A stretch of 9,625 nt of DNA, from the NCBI GenBank assembly GCA_040384645.1, contig JAZKIX010000140.1:1-9625 (forward strand), read 5' to 3'. Below the pieces are notes generated by a model. It had not been told where the DNA came from, did not search any database, and worked only from the letters and a program-made list of their open reading frames with translations. This document shows, in pieces, positions 1-5,227 of this stretch. Position 1 is the stretch's first letter; each line of letters starts with the position of its first letter. The position numbers and the translations under genes were made by a program. Source of the DNA: JAZKIX01 sp040384645. Lineage in GTDB: Bacteria; Pseudomonadota; Gammaproteobacteria; Burkholderiales; Burkholderiaceae_D.

Positions 1-588
1 CTTGGCGGTATTCCAGCGCAGTCCTTTTTTTTGATTGACTTCAAAATAGCCGCAACCTTCGTTATCGCCACGGTTGAAATCCGCCGTACTCGGGATTCCG
101 ACTTGCCCGGCCGCATCGCGGAACGCATCCAATATTTTCCACGATACCCGCTGCTGCTCGACCCGCCATTCACCGCCGCTGCCATGAAACGCGTCAGCGC
201 CGCGATAATGGTCCTCGGTTTTTTTAAACAGCGGCAAAACCTGGTCCCAACCCCAAGAACTGTCCCCGGTCAACTCAGCCCAGCGCTGATAATCCTGGGC
301 CTGGCCGTTGATCGACGAACTACCGCCCAATACTTTGCCGCGCGGATAAATCAGGCTACGGCCATTCAGCCCAGCTTCCGGTTCGGTCCGGTACATCCAG
401 TCGGTTCGCGGATTATTTATACAATGCAAGTAACCGACCGGTACATGAATCCACACATAATCATCCTTGCCACCCGCCTCAATCATCAAAACCTTGATCG
501 ACTTATCTTGCGTGAGCCGATTCGCCAATACGCAACCTGCGGTGCCACCGCCAACAATGATGTAATCGTACTCGCCTGCTGATTCCAA
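1..588 (-). CDS. GMC-family FAD oxidoreductase (choline/alcohol dehydrogenase-like), N-terminal part
   Basis: Leftward gene cut by the window start; 196 codons are visible. Residues 10-25 carry the FAD-binding Rossmann motif (IIVGGGTAGCVLANRL, G13-x-G15-xx-G18), followed by EAGG and, at 82-95, PRGKVLGGSSSING, the start of GMC signature 1. The family (glucose-methanol-choline oxidoreductases) oxidises alcohols with FAD; the substrate cannot be told from this part. I chose the TTG at 588-586 because GGAG lies 5 nt upstream (597-594) and the Rossmann fold begins at the usual distance. An in-frame GTG at 603-601 has no ribosome site. Oddity: the block MxYxRG that normally follows ING in the signature is missing, and the sequence goes straight to QAQDYQRW (junction at 303/304), as if 18 bases were deleted in frame. 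Family call is very sure; whether the enzyme works is not. Confidence 0.93.
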   Translation of the reverse strand, partial: MESAGEYDYIIVGGGTAGCVLANRLTQDKSIKVLMIEAGGKDDYVWIHVPVGYLHCINNPRTDWMYRTEPEAGLNGRSLIYPRGKVLGGSSSINGQAQDYQRWAELTGDSSWGWDQVLPLFKKTEDHYRGADAFHGSGGEWRVEQQRVSWKILDAFRDAAGQVGIPSTADFNRGDNEGCGYFEVNQKKGLRWNTAK

Positions 589-601
589 TATCGCTCCATA
601 C

Positions 602-616
602 ACGCATTCAATGCGT
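602..616. promoter_or_regulatory. 15-bp perfect palindrome just upstream of the GMC gene
   Basis: ACGCATT-C-AATGCGT, two perfect 7-bp arms around one base, 13 bp upstream of the proposed TTG start and next to its ribosome site. It could be a repressor site or a hairpin in the leader of the GMC mRNA. No binding protein can be named. Confidence 0.4.
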
Positions 617-636
617 CGACAATTCAATTAAACAAC

Positions 637-678
637 GGGGGTATAAGGCAAAACAGTAGCTGATCCGCACATATTTAG
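637..678 (+). repeat. Dispersed imperfect direct repeat, copy 1
   Basis: Shares GGGTATA, GGCAAAA, GTA, ATCCGCAC and TATTTA, in that order and spacing (two 1-base indels, a few substitutions), with 4961-5003. Both copies are intergenic and in the same orientation, 4.3 kb apart. Its nature is unknown: an end of a lost mobile element, a small dispersed repeat, or a shared regulatory site (it lies in the upstream region of the GMC gene). Confidence 0.6.
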
Positions 679-1070
679 CGCGGCTTAAAAAATACACCTA
701 CCAGTATTATTCAAGCGTCAAGCCGTACTGTCTCTTGAAGGTCGGTGTGACAAGCAATACCATTTAGGTTGAAAGGATTGCGAAAAATATTCTTCATCGC
801 AACAGTCATAACCCTCATCACTTTGACCATACATCGATATTTACAGTCCGACATCGCGCTAACAACTCATCACGTTCCAAAAACATCGCGCTACGAAATA
901 TAACCGATACCGTATTAAAAAAACCGCAACAAAGTTGAGCACAAACGACATTGTTCCGCCCCTTGCTCCAGACACCCTAAAAGACCAACTTCAACGGCGT
1001 AACCTGAAGTGGCAACATGACATTGGTAGAGAAAATAGTATGCAGCATGGCAAAAATACATGCGTTAACC
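679..1070. other. Intergenic region, no convincing gene
   Basis: AT-rich stretch between the GMC gene and the first origin module. The only structure I see is an 11-bp direct repeat ACATCGCGCTA at 851-861 and 883-893, 32 bp apart. A possible 79-codon frame at 935-1174 (TTG start, no ribosome site) runs through the DnaA boxes and is not credible as a gene. Confidence 0.5.
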
Positions 1071-1298
1071 CTGTGGATAAGCTTTGGGATATCCACAGGA
1101 TGGCTTGTGAACAAACCTCATTTCCCACAAGCGCAAAAATCTTATCCCAAATGCGTTCGCATGGCATACCTTGATTATCGCTAACTTATTCAGTTCCTAA
1201 GCCATTGTTTACAAATAAGAAAGAAGGCTTATCCACGGAAAAGACACACCATTACTATTACTACTAAAGATATATATAAACAAATAAGATAAAACAAA
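1071..1298 (+). other. oriC: Putative replication origin module A (DnaA boxes, DnaA-trios, AT-rich unwinding region)
   Basis: DnaA-box consensus is TTATNCACA. Boxes seen: TGTGGATAA at 1072-1080 (perfect, reverse), ATATCCACA at 1089-1097 (one mismatch), TGTGAACAA at 1106-1114 (reverse, one mismatch), TTATCCCAA at 1142-1150 (weak) and TTATCCACG at 1229-1237 (one mismatch). Just after the last box comes ATTACTATTACTACTA (1251-1266), matching the DnaA-trio element next to a DnaA box in the basal unwinding system of bacterial origins. TATATATAAACA (1271-1282) and an A-rich tail to 1298 follow. The order box, short spacer, trios, AT-rich stretch is as in known origins such as that of Bacillus subtilis. 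dnaA is not in the window, so the call rests on sequence pattern alone. Module B repeats this layout 585 bp to the right. Confidence 0.75.
1251..1282 (+). promoter_or_regulatory. DnaA-trio run and AT-rich unwinding element of module A
   Basis: ATTACTATTACTACTA followed by TATATATAAACA, starting 13 bp after the DnaA box at 1229-1237. In the known system DnaA assembles from the box onto the trio-bearing strand and opens the AT-rich duplex. The box here ends in G instead of A and the spacer is less GC-rich than in module B, so this copy may be the weaker one. Confidence 0.65.
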
Positions 1299-1655
1299 AA
1301 AAGCACGTGGCCTTGGCCTATTTGAATAAAAGCAAATCCCAACTTAAATATCTCAATTAGTGCTTTTAAACAATCCATCGAAAATTGTTCACCTGCAAGC
1401 GATGCAAACGTCTTTCAGTCAAAAAAAGGGGAAGCACTGGTCCTGAGTAGCAGCCACATCTGAAAACGTAGTCACACGCTTGCTGACGCCTCTCAAGGAC
1501 ATTCCTCAAGCAGCGCGAGCACCACAACTGACTAATCATTTATAAACGAATAACGCGGTAATCCAACTCAGGAACATGACAAGCCAACGCCATACCGACA
1601 ATTTCACCCTCAGGTAACGTAAAAGAGTAATAATTTTCATAATGACATTTACGAT
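1299..1655. other. Spacer between the two origin modules, no convincing gene
   Basis: About 357 bp with no DnaA box of quality. A leftward 68-codon frame at 1536-1742 is possible, but it has no recognisable product and runs into module B, so I do not call it. TTGTTCACC near 1386 is a poor DnaA-like 9-mer. GGCCTTGGCC at 1309-1318 is a small inverted repeat of unknown meaning. Confidence 0.5.
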
Positions 1656-1880
1656 CTGTGGATAAACCCTTGGGTATCTCAAGGATGGGATGTGGGTAAG
1701 ACTGCTATTTATCCCGATGAAATTTCTTATCCAGAACATCACCTTCTTGCATACTGACTCTATTCAAGGTTTATATTTTTCATAAGCGTATGATTTCATG
1801 GATTTAATTCACCTTATCCACAAAAAACGCGCTCCTTATTACTATTACTAGTTTTATATATAAACATTAAATAAAACAAA
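1656..1880 (+). other. oriC: Putative replication origin module B (DnaA boxes, DnaA-trios, AT-rich unwinding region)
   Basis: Second copy of the module at 1071-1298. Boxes: TGTGGATAA at 1657-1665 (perfect, reverse), TGTGGGTAA at 1691-1699 (reverse, one mismatch), TTATCCAGA at 1727-1735 (one mismatch) and TTATCCACA at 1814-1822 (perfect); TTATCCCGA at 1709-1717 is weak. The four main boxes sit exactly 585 bp from their module A partners. After the perfect box come a GC-containing spacer (AACGCGCTCC), TTATTACTATTACTA at 1836-1850 (DnaA-trios), and TATATATAAACA at 1855-1866 with an A-rich tail. This is the better match to a canonical unwinding region. By hand, the first 100 positions of the two copies are about 58% identical without gaps, so the duplication is old and the boxes and trios are the best-kept parts. 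Confidence 0.8.
1836..1866 (+). promoter_or_regulatory. DnaA-trio run and AT-rich unwinding element of module B
   Basis: TTATTACTATTACTA then TATATATAAACA, starting 13 bp after a perfect DnaA box (1814-1822) with a GC-containing spacer between. This is the most canonical candidate unwinding site in the window. It lies 50 bp upstream of the mtnN start codon, so an mtnN promoter would overlap it. Confidence 0.72.
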
Positions 1881-1916
1881 CCAAAACCTTTCGACTCCTT
1901 TCCATAAACAGCGCCA

Positions 1917-2744
1917 ATGCTTTCAGAAAAAAAATCGCAATCTGACAGTCCGATACGGCTGGGCATCATCAGTGCACTACCACATGAGCAACAAGGCTTG
2001 AATCAAAGCATGCAGCAGCAACGCCAGACGCAACGTGGCATGCGTGATTACTCAGAAGGAAATTGTTGGGGGATCGATTGCATTAGCGTACTGTCGCGCA
2101 TCGGCAAGGTCGCTGCTGCAGCGACGGCAGTGGTGTTGATTGAGCGCTTTGCTGTGACACATATTTTGTTCACAGGTGTTGCCGGTAGCGCTGATCAAGC
2201 GGTACAAATTGGGGATATCGTGATCGCAGAGCAGTTAATCCAGCACGATATGAATGCGCAGCCGCTTTTCCCGCGTTTCCAGGTGCCGTTGACAGAGCGA
2301 TCAGAATTTACGGCGAATGCAGATTTGAATCAGCAGTTGAGCGCGGCAGTGGATGACTTTATCCGCTTAGATTTTCTGAACGTTATACAGCCACGAGATC
2401 GACAACAATTTTGTCTGGAAACACCGCGCTTACATCAAGGCCTGATTGCCAGTGGAGATGAATTCATTTGTAGTGAAAAACGAATACGCACATTAAAAGC
2501 CGACTTGCCGTCAGTACTCGCGGTTGAGATGGAAGGTGCAGCGGTTGCACAAGTCTGCTTCGAATATGGGCTACCATTCGCCGTCATCCGTACAATTTCG
2601 GATAAAGCCAATGCACAGGCATGCATCGACTTTTTACAATTTATCGAAAAAGTGGCGGCACCTTATGCTTTCCATACCATCCGGCGTTTTTGTCTGACAA
2701 TGGCACAAAAAAGAGCCATGAGATTGGCTGCGACACCCAAGTGA
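1917..2744 (+). CDS. mtnN: 5'-methylthioadenosine/S-adenosylhomocysteine nucleosidase
   Basis: Cytosolic enzyme that cleaves the N-glycosidic bond of MTA and SAH, giving adenine plus methylthioribose or S-ribosylhomocysteine; it serves methionine salvage and removes inhibitory SAH. The 275-residue product has the PNP/UDP phosphorylase-type nucleosidase fold: GIISALPHE at 16-24 (E24 matches the catalytic E12 of E. coli MtnN), TGVAGSAD at 86-93, GDIVIAEQLIQHDMNA at 99-114, AVEMEGAA at 202-209 (E206 matches catalytic E174; E204-M205 hold the ribose) and SDKAN at 228-232 (D229 matches catalytic D197). It is longer than the E. coli protein (232), with a polar N-terminal extension and an insert near 150-170. 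ATG 1917 is the first possible start after an in-frame TAA at 1905, but no ribosome site precedes it. It begins 36 bp after origin module B, so its transcription could influence origin opening. Confidence 0.93.
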   Translation: MLSEKKSQSDSPIRLGIISALPHEQQGLNQSMQQQRQTQRGMRDYSEGNCWGIDCISVLSRIGKVAAAATAVVLIERFAVTHILFTGVAGSADQAVQIGDIVIAEQLIQHDMNAQPLFPRFQVPLTERSEFTANADLNQQLSAAVDDFIRLDFLNVIQPRDRQQFCLETPRLHQGLIASGDEFICSEKRIRTLKADLPSVLAVEMEGAAVAQVCFEYGLPFAVIRTISDKANAQACIDFLQFIEKVAAPYAFHTIRRFCLTMAQKRAMRLAATPK

Positions 2745-2776
2745 CATCAACATCGTGAAATTTTGCAGATTAAATC

Positions 2777-2811
2777 TGGGATCACCCGTGCCGCAAGTTT
2801 TAGTGATCCCA
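2777..2811. repeat. Inverted repeat downstream of mtnN, possible weak terminator
   Basis: Perfect 9-bp arms TGGGATCAC (2777-2785) and GTGATCCCA (2803-2811) with a 17-nt loop, 32 bp after the mtnN stop. There is no T-run on either side, so it is a poor intrinsic terminator; it may instead protect the mRNA 3' end or be a binding site. Confidence 0.4.
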
Positions 2812-2879
2812 AATCATTAAATATTCGTACTATCCAAATGCAGCAAATGATTGCTGTGCCATCGGTACAAAACCGGTTT

Positions 2880-2894
2880 CTAGAAAATTTCTAG
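2880..2894. repeat. Short perfect palindrome, unknown role
   Basis: CTAGAAA-A-TTTCTAG, 7-bp arms around one base, in the AT-rich gap between mtnN and the convergent lipoprotein gene. No rightward gene follows it, so an operator role is not obvious. The rest of this gap (2812-2982) shows nothing else I can support. Confidence 0.3.
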
Positions 2895-2982
2895 TAATCT
2901 ATATAAGAAAATGAAACTGAAATCCGAGGTGTTTACCCCTCTGGTGACAACGTAAAAACGCCGATCGATGCATTAGTAAAAT

Positions 2983-3177
2983 TTAATAGCTCGATTTTGG
3001 GCGTTCTACAGGCGATCCGGTTGTAGTGGAATCAAAAACTTCAGACGAGGATGTCCCTACTGAACTTCCGCTGGAAGTATCGTATCCAGAATCACCTATC
3101 GAATCATTGGACATCGAACTACATGCACCCAATAAAAACATGCACAAACATGTACCAATAAATTTAACGTTCAACAT
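2983..3177 (-). CDS. Small Ser/Thr-rich lipoprotein of unknown function
   Basis: A 64-residue product with a lipoprotein signal: MLNVKF, a hydrophobic segment to residue 18, and lipobox LLGAC with the acylated Cys at 19. The residue after Cys is Ser, so sorting to the outer membrane would be expected by E. coli rules. The mature part is about 45 residues, rich in Ser, Thr, Gly and Asp, without Cys or a recognisable domain, and ends in RPKSSY. I chose ATG 3177 because AAGGAG lies 6 nt upstream; an in-frame start 33 bp further up (3210) would bury the signal peptide and has no such site. It stands alone, leftward and convergent with mtnN. I do not recognise the family and infer only a cell-envelope location. 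Confidence 0.8.
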   Translation of the reverse strand: MLNVKFIGTCLCMFLLGACSSMSNDSIGDSGYDTSSGSSVGTSSSEVFDSTTTGSPVERPKSSY

Positions 3178-3235
3178 AATACGCTCCTTAAAATTCAAAG
3201 ACGCGCTCAAAAAAGTTGTACACGCCTAAGTAATA

Positions 3236-3258
3236 TACGACGCCGTTATGGCGTCGTA
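3236..3258. repeat. Perfect stem-loop upstream of the lipoprotein gene
   Basis: TACGACGCC (3236-3244) and GGCGTCGTA (3250-3258) form a 9-bp perfect GC-rich stem with a 5-nt loop, 58 bp upstream of the lipoprotein ATG. No T-run follows on either strand. It may be a structured mRNA leader, an operator, or an end of upstream transcription. Confidence 0.45.
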
Positions 3259-3420
3259 CCTATTACGATTTAGAGATTGGAGGCGCAAAAAGTTCACAAA
3301 ATTTCGCCTTACCCGGAACCGGAATCATCGGTACGAAAATCAAATTAACGCACGTTAAAACGGATTGAGAAAAGCAAGTTTCTTAAATAGAACGTTGCAA
3401 ATATCTGAAAAATTCTTGAT

Positions 3421-3450
3421 ATGAATGCCACACGTGTGTGCGTCATTCAT
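3421..3450. repeat. 30-bp imperfect palindrome between the lipoprotein and LysR genes
   Basis: Arms ATGAATG (3421-3427) and CATTCAT (3444-3450) flank a partly matching core around CACACGTGTG. Both neighbours read leftward, so it lies downstream of the LysR gene and upstream of the lipoprotein gene, where an operator is plausible. No T-run supports a terminator. Nothing else stands out in 3259-3553. Confidence 0.35.
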
Positions 3451-3522
3451 CGGTTGAGCATATGACGAAGTAATAATATAAAGCAATTATCTAGATCAAA
3501 TAAGATAGCCGACAGCGACTAC

Positions 3523-3547
3523 AAAAATCACCATTTTTAAGATTTTT
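3523..3547 (-). terminator. Weak AT-rich hairpin after the LysR gene
   Basis: AAAAATC (3523-3529) and GATTTTT (3541-3547) can pair with an 11-nt loop just past the LysR stop codon. The leftward transcript would end the stem in five U residues. The stem is nearly all A-T, so efficiency is doubtful. Confidence 0.3.
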
Positions 3548-3553
3548 CTGCTG

Positions 3554-4507
3554 CTAAATCTTCCCATGGCCGAAAGTATCGCCAGTAAATGCAGTAAACA
3601 ACCCACGTAACCATTTATGGACATTGCTACGTGCGTCGCGTTCATGCCAAAGCATGTCGATATTCACGTCCGGTAAGGAAAATGGCAGAGTTTTCGCTAT
3701 CAACGCATCGGTCAAACCAGTAGATGCAATCAAGTGGAATGGCAAAACGGTAATCAAATCCGATTGCGCCACTACGCGACCAGCGGTAAAAAACTGATTA
3801 ACAGTTAACCTGATATTGCGCTCCCGCCCAACTTGCGCCAGCGCTTCATCGACCAACCCACGCGCGCGACCAGACAGACTGACCAATAAATGATTTGCCG
3901 CGCAGTATGCATCGAGGCTCAACTCACCGTGCGACAGCGGGTGATCCTTGCGCATCACGCAAACATAGTGGCCAGAATACAAACGTTCATGCCTGATAGA
4001 ACTCATCGCCACGCCCTGCCCGCCCGCTAATTGTGCCGCGACGCCAGGGAAAAACCCAATTGCCAGATCGATATCGCCACGGATTAACATGGGCCGAGGT
4101 TCGCTGGTGGTTAACGGCACCATACGCGCGTTCAAGCCAGGTGCGTCACGCTCGATTGCCCCGATAATTGCAGGCATCCATAAAGCAGCAGTGGCATCAG
4201 CCATTGCCATTCGGAAAGTGGATTGAACGCTAGAGATATCAAACGTTTCAGGCGCGACTACAGCTTCAAGCTCAGATAAGGCGCGTCGCACCGTAGGCCA
4301 CAAAGCCTCAGCGCGCGAAGTAGGTTTTACGCCAAACGCAGTGCGGATCAATAATTCATCACCGAGCGCGTCGCGCAAGCGTTTCAATGCATTGGAAACA
4401 GCCGGTTGCGTCATTGCCAATCGTCCTGCAGCGCGGGTCAGATTTAATTCGATCATGATCGCGTCAAATACCCTCAATAAATTAAGGTCAAGCGTCAGAA
4501 AACTCAT
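3554..4507 (-). CDS. LysR-family transcriptional regulator
   Basis: A 317-residue protein of typical LysR-type length. Residues 6-65 are the winged helix-turn-helix DNA-binding domain; the helix-turn-helix lies at about 23-44 (LTRAAGRLAMTQPAVSNALK), followed by the linker helix. Residues 95-300 form the effector-binding domain of periplasmic-binding-protein type. The N-terminus (LDLNLLRVFDAIM) and general pattern resemble the NodD/NahR/DntR branch, many of whose members sense aromatic or phenolic compounds, but this does not identify the ligand. ATG 4507 puts the first helix at the usual distance; its ribosome site is weak. LysR regulators often control a divergent neighbour, yet the divergent side holds no protein gene for 720 bp, only a promoter-like and a terminator element. 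A possible autoregulatory site is at 4575-4589. Confidence 0.93.
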   Translation of the reverse strand: MSFLTLDLNLLRVFDAIMIELNLTRAAGRLAMTQPAVSNALKRLRDALGDELLIRTAFGVKPTSRAEALWPTVRRALSELEAVVAPETFDISSVQSTFRMAMADATAALWMPAIIGAIERDAPGLNARMVPLTTSEPRPMLIRGDIDLAIGFFPGVAAQLAGGQGVAMSSIRHERLYSGHYVCVMRKDHPLSHGELSLDAYCAANHLLVSLSGRARGLVDEALAQVGRERNIRLTVNQFFTAGRVVAQSDLITVLPFHLIASTGLTDALIAKTLPFSLPDVNIDMLWHERDARSNVHKWLRGLFTAFTGDTFGHGKI

Positions 4508-4574
4508 GATGTCTTGCTTTCTTGTCAGTTTGATGGGAATTAATGTTTACGGGTGCCACCGGAAATCATCAATT

Positions 4575-4589
4575 ATTCATAGTATGTAT
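4575..4589. promoter_or_regulatory. Possible LysR-type binding site (T-N11-A dyad)
   Basis: ATTCATAGTATGTAT is an imperfect dyad with the T-N11-A core typical of LysR-family sites, 68 bp upstream of the LysR start. Such sites usually serve both autoregulation and a divergent promoter. Single instance in AT-rich DNA, so chance is possible. Confidence 0.35.
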
Positions 4590-4610
4590 AGCAGAAATAA
4601 CAAAAAGAAA

Positions 4611-4640
4611 TTATCCTAATATATTGCACTGCACTATACT
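4611..4640 (+). promoter_or_regulatory. Possible rightward promoter divergent from the LysR gene
   Basis: TATACT at 4635-4640 is a good -10; the best -35 is TTATCC at 4611-4616 (18-bp spacing), which is poor, so an activator may be needed. TGCACTGCA (4625-4633 region) is a short dyad directly in front of the -10. An alternative is TTGATG 4653-4658 with TATTTA 4676-4681 (17-bp spacing). Confidence 0.35.
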
Positions 4641-4817
4641 TCAGCCATCGAATTGATGTTTTATAGCTCCAGCAGTATTTAAGCCGGTTTTAGGAAATAG
4701 ATTAGTAGCAAATATCATTTCACGCAGTTTCGGTTGTCCCTCGTAAATGTTGTCCTCCTCTTCCTCCCCAAGGAAGTTTTATGCCCCGCGCAGCCAAAAC
4801 TCGCGGGGCATTTTTTT
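4641..4817 (+). ncRNA. Candidate small RNA or remnant of a lost gene, ending at a strong terminator
   Basis: A roughly 170-nt stretch between a possible promoter and a strong rho-independent terminator, with no rightward frame longer than about a dozen codons apart from one from ATG 4747 that runs through the terminator. It contains a pyrimidine-rich segment TCCTCCTCTTCCTCCCC (4753-4769) complementary in character to ribosome-binding sites, as in some regulatory RNAs. Alternatively, promoter and terminator are what remains after a gene between them was deleted. The TGC-N3-GCA dyad at the front recalls sites of the polyhydroxybutyrate regulator PhaR, so a lost phasin gene is one guess; this is weak. 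Confidence 0.35.
4781..4817 (+). terminator. Strong rho-independent terminator
   Basis: Perfect 10-bp GC-rich stem ATGCCCCGCG (4781-4790) and CGCGGGGCAT (4802-4811), 11-nt loop, followed by a run of seven T (4811-4817). The T-run is only on the rightward side. It stops any rightward transcript from the LysR side well before the atp promoter. Confidence 0.92.
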
Positions 4818-5087
4818 GTGGATGGTTATTACGAATAAACAATATGGAAAAAATACGTCATTTCGAAAATGCTTGAATACAAAGTCGCGAGACACTGGGA
4901 TCATGCGGGTGATGGACTAATTACTCGTTTAATGCAACAGCAAATCTAGAGAAAACTGTAGGGTATAGGCAAAAATGTACACGTATCCGCACGTATTTAT
5001 TAGTCGAAAATAAATACTATCGTGAGTATATGAAAAAACCACCCGTCATTTAATAGATGAATTACGCACTGTTTTAGTGAAAAGAGT
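4818..5087. other. Intergenic region upstream of the atp promoter, no gene seen
   Basis: AT-rich, many stops in all frames. It holds the second copy of the dispersed repeat (4961-5003) and a small hairpin CACT-gtttt-AGTG near 5068-5080. The mnmG-rsmG-parA-parB genes that often stand left of atpI in Burkholderiales are absent. Confidence 0.5.
4961..5003 (+). repeat. Dispersed imperfect direct repeat, copy 2
   Basis: Partner of 637-678: GGGTATA, GGCAAAA, GTA, ATCCGCAC and TATTTA occur in the same order. Within this copy CACGTAT also occurs twice (4980-4986 and 4989-4995 region). It lies about 120 bp upstream of the atp promoter -35. Confidence 0.6.
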
Positions 5088-5113
5088 TTCTGTACAGTAT
5101 CCATTCTGTGCAG
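5088..5113. promoter_or_regulatory. Tandem operator-like repeats just upstream of the atp promoter
   Basis: TTCTGTACAG (5088-5097) and TTCTGTGCAG (5104-5113) are 9/10 identical, 16 bp apart (about 1.5 helical turns), and each is a near palindrome CTGTRCAG. The second ends 7 bp before the -35 box, a position suited to an activator or repressor. The binding protein is unknown. Confidence 0.4.
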
Positions 5114-5120
5114 CAAAAAT

Positions 5121-5150
5121 TTGACTGTTCTCATACATAGCCTTTATAAT
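5121..5150 (+). promoter_or_regulatory. Near-consensus sigma70 promoter of the atp operon
   Basis: TTGACT (5121-5126) and TATAAT (5145-5150) with an 18-bp spacer. Transcription would start near 5157, giving a leader of about 70 nt before atpI. It is the only strong promoter seen for the operon in this window. Confidence 0.85.
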
Positions 5151-5227
5151 CCCGTGGCTTTAGAAAAGTCTAACAATTCCATACAGTTCATCGACAGCCG
5201 TCGCGGGTCGCGCACAATGAGGTCAAT

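Noticed and set aside
31..582. Rightward 183-codon open frame
   Set aside because: It is antisense to the GMC gene, whose leftward translation gives clear family motifs; the rightward product is unrecognisable.
935..1174. Rightward 79-codon open frame in the proposed origin
   Set aside because: TTG start without ribosome site, no recognisable product, and it runs through a row of DnaA boxes.
1536..1742. Leftward 68-codon open frame
   Set aside because: No recognisable product or family; it overlaps module B, whose structure explains the sequence better. The hydrophobic tail comes from AT-rich DNA.
3026..3229. Rightward 67-codon frame opposite the lipoprotein
   Set aside because: The leftward frame has a lipobox and a strong ribosome site; this one has neither.
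4341..4619. Rightward 92-codon frame overlapping the LysR gene
   Set aside because: Antisense to a clear LysR DNA-binding domain and without recognisable product.
4641..4762. Leftward frame of about 35 codons behind a GGAGG-like site
   Set aside because: Its only start next to the site would be ATT, and the peptide is not recognisable; more likely a by-product of the CU-rich segment on the other strand.
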